Positions 56,801 through 64,000 of a stretch of 64,000 bases of DNA are shown one piece after another. The notes under the pieces are model-generated. The model ran no database searches. It was not told the DNA's origin and was given only the letters and a program-made list of their open reading frames with translations. The DNA is from Branchiostoma lanceolatum (taxonomy: Eukaryota; Chordata; Leptocardii; Amphioxiformes; Branchiostomatidae): the NCBI RefSeq assembly GCF_035083965.1, contig NC_089725.1, forward strand, positions 24,003,925 through 24,067,924, written 5' to 3'. A program made the translations under genes and the position numbers. Position 1 is the stretch's first letter. Each line of letters begins with the position of its first letter.

Positions 56801-59800
56801 GAAACGAAATACTGAGACTTACCCAGGTACTTGATGGCATCTCTGGCAATGATATAGAGCTCCAGGTAGGCGGTAGAACCCAGATTATTCACTAGCAGTG
56901 CCACACTGTCCCCTAGTGTGTAAATGAATTACGACTCAGAGTTAGAAAAAAATACTACCCTAGGCAGTATCTAGCTGGATACATGCAACACAGAGCTGTG
57001 AATAATGTCGGCAAGCAATGACGATGGTCGCTGTATGTAATCATTGTCCTGATGCAGTACCTTTACAAACAGGCAGGAGCGCTGGTTATCTGTTCTCTTA
57101 CCTTTGTTCACTTCAATTCGACTGGTGTTGTCTGGGTTGGTCATGTGATTGAGGACTGTCTCCACTACCTTTTCCGCTGTATCCATCTACATGTCAGAAA
57201 CAAGACTACTTATGGAGCCACTGGCAAACTATATGTAATGTCTCTGATGTAAACTTACAGCACACATTGACAAATCAAAAATGTTCCAAATTAGAAACCA
57301 ACTTAGGAATAATGTTCCTACCTTCATTTTTCCCACACCAGCCTCTCCATGAACACCTAGAAGATAAGAATGGTTACATGTATATAATATGGGGTCCCTA
57401 TAACAGCTTCCTCTTCAGCTCTATCAGATGCTAAAAGTACTTAGATAGAACAATTTACTTCATGACTGAAAAATGATGTACTGACTAGTAAGTTTGGGTT
57501 CAAAATGTCTAGCTGAGGTGCTGGTTTACCTAGTCCAAGCTCAATGGTGTCATGTGGCACCTGGAACATCGGCCCAGACCCAGGTACACTGCAAGGTGAC
57601 AGGCAGACCCCCATGGTACCTATAAAAAGGGAAAAGACATAAAGATATCTTAGCTATCTGCTTGTGTGTTAAGTTCATATCTGGGTCTATCTACACTTTG
57701 ACATTGCTATACTTGTTCTTGGACAAACCTTACCATAGCCACAACCTTATCATGTCCAGTCATCATGTCATATATTTACTACAGTGTATACAATGAGGTT
57801 TGTGTAAGTATACTGACCCATACTGCCGATTGCACTTTTTACTGCATCTACTATTTCACCCAAGGATTTGCCTTCTTCAGATAAAGCTCCTGCAATCTGA
57901 ATAAAAAAGATATAAAAATGAGAGAAAAACACATTGTGTTTCTATCTAGGTTGTGTGTTTTTTTTCAAACTGTTGCCTCCACTTTTAGTGAAAAGGCCTT
58001 TACAACGTTCTTTCTATGTGGCAAAGCCCTACTGTTTCCCAACACATCTGTCCTGCATGTCACTCACCTTTTGAACAAACACTGTCCCTGCCAGTCCCCT
58101 TCTCCCAGCTGTTTTGTCCTTGCTGGAGACAGCACAGTCCTCTCCTATGCACACCATCTCCACCTGGAGTCCCTCTGCACGAGCACGCTCCACTGCAATC
58201 CCAAACGTCAGCCGGTCTCCAGTGTAGTTGGTAACTAGGACAATGACTCCAGCTGAAGCAAAGAACAAGAAATACCCGGTAGTAATGTACTACAATGGTA
58301 GGGAAAGTGATGAGAAACTTGTTTTTATCAACTGACCAAAATGATCAGAAGCAATTTGCACCTATTGACAGGAAATTGCTGACAGCTTCAAAATCATCAG
58401 GTACATGTATCTCATTCTTATTGTTTGTACATGTAAATTGTTTCCTTAAACTTAAAGGAAAAGGAGAAATTGAGTGACAGTCTTGTAATCACAATGTAGA
58501 CATAATATGGGTCATTTTAGACATCAGATCCTGGTCATGATGTTGCACTTCAGTTTGAATGTTTAACTCCAAGGCATGGGGTGAGGGATATGAGAAATCC
58601 GAGTCACAGAGCCAAAACAATATCTTTGGAGATGACTATTTTTATCCTTGATATTTTTCTGCACAGTAAGCCTGACCTGGTCCTGTGACTGCCCTTAGTG
58701 CAGCTAGCACATCGTCTGGAGGAGGAGAGGCAAAGATGTTGCCAGGGACAGCTGCTGTGAGCAGCCCGCTCCCTACAAATCCTGCACAAACACAACTGTA
58801 GGTCACCACCAGGCTGGGGTAAAATCTTGGAATAAGGTTTAATATATAGATAATGAAGACTGTATGGAAAGAAACTGAGTTATACAGAAGCGCGGAAGAC
58901 AAATCTAAGAGAACAAATACGACCATCATAATCATAAGAGAGAGTAATCGGCCTACCCAATAATAATTAAAATAATAATGACTTTCATACACAGAAAGTA
59001 TCAAAGGTGGATGGAACAGGACACTGATTTTTATAGGTAACTCCCCGGTAAAAACAATCCATGGATTTGATCAACTAGCTTTTCAAGAACATGACATGTG
59101 CTTACCATGATATCCCGGTTCATGTCCAGACCCCCCTCCACTCACCACAGCCACTTTGTTGGCACGAACATCCTCCCAATCCTCACGCAACACCACACGG
59201 TGGCCGGCCAGCAGTCGTAACCCTGGGTTTACCTGGGACGTACAGGCAGATATAACAACATTTAGCCTGTGTCCTACAGTTTTGCTAACCTTTGCTAACG
59301 GAGACCGAATTGTCTGAATTCTTTGGTATAGGTCGCAAGTGTTTGAAAACAATCAGCATCAAGTTTGGCTGTTTGTTTGGTCTTGTGGTCAAATTAACAC
59401 AACAGTGATCAAAGTCCAAAGTTAGCAACACTGTACTGTACAAAGTGCAAACTGGAGACAAACGAAACACAGAAAAACTGAAGATATTTGAAGGCAAAGA
59501 TAGTTTAACAGGCGTTTAACAGCAAAGAAACTTTCAAAAAATATTGACAAAATGTCTCCAGGCCATTTATTTTGTTTGGCGAGAATTAACTGATCAAAAT
59601 AAATAACTCGCGGCCCGGGCACTGTAAACGTAATGCTGTAAATATTTATGAAAGCTTGTGTTTATATGTACGTAAGATATTGCAATACGGATTTATGTTA
59701 GCACATATCCGACAGGGACGTGATGGGTACAGGTACACCTACTACAGGTGGACTTTTGCACCAAACTATTCAACAGTACGGTCCCGGCCGCGGGGGAGAA

Positions 59801-59901
59801 CATTTATCTATCAAAGTTTGATTTACCGCCACCAGTCCCTCCAGCATGTCATCAACACAGGTCTCCACAGAGTCCAGAAGCTTCTTGGTAACCTTCGCCA
59901 T
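53889..59901 (-). CDS. TKFC: Triokinase/FMN cyclase (dihydroxyacetone kinase)
   Basis: Cytosolic ATP-dependent kinase for dihydroxyacetone and glyceraldehyde (fructose breakdown), which also makes cyclic FMN from FAD. Seventeen exons in order: 59901-59827, 59232-59106, 58781-58677, 58252-58068, 57896-57818, 57619-57530, 57356-57322, 57186-57102, 56912-56823, 56537-56421, 56329-56183, 55886-55752, 55357-55239, 54984-54881, 54579-54546, 54399-54310, 54041-53889; 1,770 nt, 589 residues (human 575), all phases consistent. The DhaK part shows GGGSGHEP, NYTGDRLTFG, AGRRGLAGTV and GLGVHGEAG, whose His (about residue 223) would bind the substrate covalently. The DhaL part shows LDRACGDGDCGST (Mg-ATP aspartates near 411-413), GGASGGLYSLFLTA, NPGDRTM and GRASYVSTDRLTRPDPGA. 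Exons 7 and 15 are only 35 and 34 bp. Introns hold nothing recognisable. Confidence 0.97.
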
Positions 59902-60190
59902 GATTTACACTGAACAGGAGTTCATAGAAACTTTTACGAGCTCCTGAAAACTTGCCTGGTGGACACGCCCACTTTGTACCAGCTGATTACCTTTGAGCAG
60001 CGCTGACCCGGAAGTACTTCTCTAGCACTTAGCTACAGGACGCTTTTGTGTTTTCGCGCCATTTCTGACGGTGTTGACGGTGCGACATTCGGTATTTCTG
60101 TGACAGCGGGGCGCCTTACAGTGAGGATAATCTATCTGACTAAAAGACGAGACATTGGCGTCAAAATTTTACTTTCAACGTTTTACAGGT
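59902..60190. promoter_or_regulatory. Divergent promoter, TKFC and the acidic-protein gene
   Basis: Carries CCGGAAGT at 60008-60015 (ETS) and TTTTCGCGCCATTT at 60051-60064 (E2F-like, overlapping a YY1-like core). CGTTTTACAG|GTATGT at about 60180-60194 looks like the end of a plus-strand non-coding first exon followed by a splice donor. Confidence 0.5.
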
Positions 60191-63100
60191 ATGTGATATA
60201 ATGTTCAGCATACGCTCTGATCGTGCAAACGTGAGGCAGTTATCGTCACAGTCAGAGCTGTAACGTTAATGTAACAACTTAACAAGGCTGTAAACATGAA
60301 GGTTTGAATACCCAGTGAACTTGATAACGGTACTGTATCAAAAATCTACGACAATTGAGGTTATTTCTTTGTGCTCAGAGTTGATATTTAACGTTACTTC
60401 CCAGGTATAATTTTGTCCCTTGTGTCATGATAGAGGGTTGCAACAGGTGTTGAATTGTCGCGGCTTACGGAGCGTTGTTTACCATTCTGTAAGGTTATGA
60501 ACTGGGTTAAATTTCTGATAGTTCGTCGATTTCAGTATTTTACAGAATTCACGAAAGGTGGATCAAGGAGGTCCTTGGGTGGATAGATTCATCTGGGGTT
60601 GACTCATCATTTTGACTAAAGTGGTATTAAAACCTTGTTCTGTAAAGTTGATAAATTTTCCTCCCAAAGTGTACCGTTTCACATCGCTGACGCACATACA
60701 TTGTAACGTTACAGCATTAACAGAGAGCCGTAAGCTTACTAATAGATAATATCTAGGAGTCTTGTTCTGAGACTAGTGTCTAGTCGAGATCACATATATA
60801 CAACGACTGTTTTTGTTGTTATTTAGCCAGGCAGCCAGTGCCCTATCATGATTCAGACATATATGGGTGCTCTCAAGTGACAAAGAAAAAGACCCTGTTT
60901 TGATGGAACCTTGTTTGAATATACATATTGCAGATAGACTGAACACGGGTGTGTCAAATATAACAACAATACAGACTCTCCCCCCAGCTGACAGACATGT
61001 TTGTTGTACTGATCAGACATGGCCAAGTTTGGAGACACAAATATTTGCTCAGTACCTCCTTGGACGGGTCAAAGACCTCAATGTTTGTTGAGCAGCTGCG
61101 AAATGAGGTCAGGTATTGTTACTGAACACCTGATAGGTGTGCGGCTCATAGGTGGGGTATGCAGGAACAGGCAGTTGGGCTGTTTACCTGGTGAGTTATC
61201 AGGTGTTATATATGCTCAGTACCTGCACTGACATAGATAATTCTACCAACTTGAAAAGTGGAAGGTGAGAGACACTTGTATTATATCATTACCACTGATT
61301 ATGACTTGTAGATCCATGTTTTCTTGTGTCTTTATTTGTATCCGCGTCTATATTTGTAACCAGCTGTTATGCTGTTGTACTTGCTGACTTGCATTTGGTG
61401 CATTTTAATGAGGAACAGACCTGCGCAGCGACATTCTCGTCACATTCTGCTGAGTTTAAGATTACAATAACAGGTGTGAGATTCAGCCAGGTAACAAGAT
61501 GCCAAGAATTCTTGTCTATGTTTTCATCCTACTTGATGCCCTGTCTAAGTCAGCACACATTTTTCCATGGCTGCTCAACCTGTTGCAGTAGGAAGTTGTA
61601 AAGACTGGAACACCTGTCTAAATTCCGTAAGAAATACCTGTGTTTTATTACACACTTCCTGCTAGGATACTTACCATACATGATATGGTTTGCCACAACT
61701 GACCAAGCCCCATTTCATCAGTTAATTTCTTCTGGAACAAAAGCAAACTGCCAGCGCCAGCTTGATCAAGATTAATCATTCTTTATCTCCCTAACCCACA
61801 CTCATCCCACTTTCATGGTAATTTATGAGTGTGGAAGCACACACAATGGTTTTCTATCACCCTAGATCAGGGTGGGGCACACCTTTCTGCTGAGCCAGTT
61901 GTATGCACTGTTGAGTCAGTAAGACAGTAGTTTTCTAGATAGGTAACTGCAGACCATTTAGAATTTATACATTTAAAAAGAATTTGTACAGCCAAACCAT
62001 CTCTTATTATTTTGCTGATCTTATGGGCCAAGTGGTGTTTTGTTTGCCACTATTGGATCTTACATTACATATGTATTACAGGCTATTATTTTTTTCATCC
62101 ATAGCTAACCCATATGAATGATAGCCTGAAAGACACCTGTGTTGTTATGATGTACCATTGTCCTGTTGATATCTCTAGCTAACATTCCATTTCAAAGAGT
62201 TAAGAAAAAATCTATAGCTGCAACAGTTGAGAACAAGTGAGAAAATACAAAGACGAACTATGACAAAAATACAAGAAATGAAGGCTTGCAATATTGTCGA
62301 ACAAACTTGAAAAGGCTATGAACAGATTGTTATATGTTTATTCTTTCCAGTGCCATTTGTCCTTAGTTGGTGTGTTATTTGTATTGACAACAGTACACTT
62401 CCTTTTCTGCACAGGTTATACTTGGGTCATTTTTTTTAAAATACCATATCCCTATAGTCCTCCTTGGTCCTTGTCCCCATATTAATATTTTATATCATGC
62501 ATTTATTTTCAGTGACATTATTCTCATTATACTAATTACCAGTAGAACATCATAATCTATACCAGCTGTCACTATTTGTCCTGTGCCATTGTGAATATCA
62601 TGCAATGTTTCATTTGCAGTCATCAATGCTATTGCAAGTCACAGTGGGAATTAATGTCCAAACAAAAACAGACTTGTACCTCCAAAGGTTTTCTTATCAT
62701 TGATTTATCGGATTTCTAGAACAGTCTATAGTTCCCCGAGGTCCCAGCAACTGTTGGTGCTGACATCATCCCCAGACCATGCCCAAGCTATGTTAACATT
62801 AGCAGCCTTATGTCAACTCTGGTTGGGCTGGAAATGTAAAGACAAGCCCAAATGTGAGACCTTGTACATATAAGGGTGCAGCACAGTGTTCTTAGGGAAT
62901 GTGTTTGCCGAGAACCTGGTTGTTGTATGTGACACATGGTGAATTGTTGTGTGCTGCTCTTGTTTTCATACCGTTTAGTGGCTGATTTTTGCAGTGTATG
63001 TATAAATCAGTCAATAGTCTTCGCTGTTTAAACTCACCAGTTTCGTGCATGTAAGAGGTACTGTAGATTAGAATTATTTTAACAAAACTAGCAATTTACT

Positions 63101-63308
63101 CTACATTTACACTGCATTCAATCAACACTGATTGTGGAGTATGTCCTTATCATGCAACCTGAACCTTGAGACTCAACCATGGAAGTTTTCTCTTGATAAA
63201 ACCTCCTTGACTCAACTTTGGACTGGCGCGCTAGGAAGGTATAATGCTATATGTTAAATGTTATGTTTCAATACATCTAATAACTGTGTCACTTTGCACT
63301 TTCATAGG
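60190..63308 (+). other. Probable first intron of the acidic-protein gene
   Basis: About 3.1 kb between a plausible donor at 60189/60190 and the acceptor TTTCATAG at 63308. Short open frames are not protein-like; no repeat ends or RNA genes recognised. Confidence 0.4.
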
Positions 63309-63419
63309 TGATCTCTACTGTGCAAGGCCAAGTGATCTCAAGATCTCCAGATATGTAGCTGGGATTCACCTGCTATTGAAGGACAGCTCAACATTTGACC
63401 TTGAAGAATTGGATCCAAA

Positions 63420-64000
63420 ATGGCAGACTGGGAAGCATTTTCTGAGCTGCAGGGAGGAGAGAAAGTGCAGGAACTGGGGAGCAGGATTGATGACAGACAG
63501 ACCACAACTGTGGATGACACAACAGAGGGAAGAAAAGACCTTGAAGAGGAGGAAATAGAGGAAGAAATTGAGATTGAGGAAGAGGAGTTTCAGAGGGCTG
63601 AGGAGATATCAGTAGATGCAGGAGAAGGGGAGGAGGAGGTGATGCTGATGCTGGATGACACCTATGAGGACGACTTTGAGGAAACTGATGATGATGAGGA
63701 GGAGGAAGATGAACAACCAGAGGCTGAGCAAGAAACTATCAGAGCTGAAACAAGGAAGAGGAAACATGACAGTGATGACGACAACGAAGATTCTGTTGAT
63801 GACAAAGATGGCAAGAAAGATGAGGCAGCAAAGACAGTGCCAAGAGTTGAGGATGTGCGGAACTTTGTGGAGACTTTGGTAGGCAATGCAGTGAGAAACC
63901 TGGAAGCAGAGGTTGCAGCAAGACACAGGCAAATACAAGAAAGTGGGGAGGGACAGGAGCTGACGGGAGGTGTGGAGGCGGGGGAGGAGTTACAGGGGAC
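63420..64000 (+). CDS. Unrecognised highly acidic protein, N-terminal part
   Basis: An open frame from ATG 63420 (MADWEAFSELQGGEK) stays open for 193 codons to the window edge. It is dominated by Glu/Asp runs, has a YEDDFEETDDDEEEEDE stretch, a basic RKRKHD island, and then a more ordered, helix-prone segment EDVRNFVETLVGNAV. The composition over nearly 600 nt without a stop, the Glu/Asp codon bias and the position after an acceptor-like TTTCATAG (63301-63308) support a real exon with a 111-nt leader. Acidic YEDDFE-type blocks occur in ciliary and chromatin proteins, but I cannot name the family. The C-terminus is outside the window. Confidence 0.65.
   Translation, partial: MADWEAFSELQGGEKVQELGSRIDDRQTTTVDDTTEGRKDLEEEEIEEEIEIEEEEFQRAEEISVDAGEGEEEVMLMLDDTYEDDFEETDDDEEEEDEQPEAEQETIRAETRKRKHDSDDDNEDSVDDKDGKKDEAAKTVPRVEDVRNFVETLVGNAVRNLEAEVAARHRQIQESGEGQELTGGVEAGEELQG

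Overview
The window looks like nuclear DNA of an invertebrate chordate, most likely a lancelet (Branchiostoma). Five intron-rich animal genes could be read exon by exon, with GT-AG junctions and phases that close into uninterrupted proteins close to the human ones. They sit among CR1-type LINEs with the PHD finger and 2A-like peptide described for amphioxus and sea urchin CR1 elements, palindromic MITEs and minisatellites. The species call is inference from gene structure and repeat style; the gene identities rest on recognisable protein sequence.

Layout. (1) 1-26,937, minus strand: the first 21 coding exons (1,804 codons) of BIRC6 (BRUCE/Apollon), with the start near 26.94 kb and the 3' part, including the UBC domain, beyond the left edge. 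Its intron 16 carries a 7.3-kb element (4,625-11,941) with long terminal inverted repeats and a TA duplication; inside it lies an antisense, apparently intact CR1 LINE (coding 5,941-9,321). Intron 1 carries three short palindromic elements. (2) 27-39.5 kb: intergenic DNA dominated by a ~45-bp minisatellite in inverted pairs of arrays (30.0-36.0 kb), a foldback-like structure present twice and interrupted by LINE pieces. A 75-bp inverted copy of the BIRC6 start region lies at 36.7 kb. (3) 39.6-42.9 kb, plus: a TWIK-like two-pore K+ channel. (4) 44.2-49.96 kb, minus: TBCB, with repeat-rich introns. (5) 50.3-52.9 kb, plus: LRR1, divergent from TBCB across a 366-bp shared promoter. (6) 53.9-59.9 kb, minus: TKFC (17 exons), convergent with LRR1. 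(7) From about 60.1 kb, plus: an unrecognised gene for a very acidic protein, divergent from TKFC and cut by the right edge.

The host genes are unrelated housekeeping or signalling functions: an IAP/E2-E3 ubiquitin ligase, a K+ leak channel, a tubulin-folding cofactor, a CUL2 substrate receptor, and dihydroxyacetone kinase/FMN cyclase. BIRC6 and LRR1 both serve ubiquitylation, but nothing here suggests co-regulation. The most unusual material is in the repeats: the long-TIR element with its perfect 24-bp subterminal palindromes, the double foldback minisatellite, and the BIRC6 start region recurring inverted 9.8 kb away.
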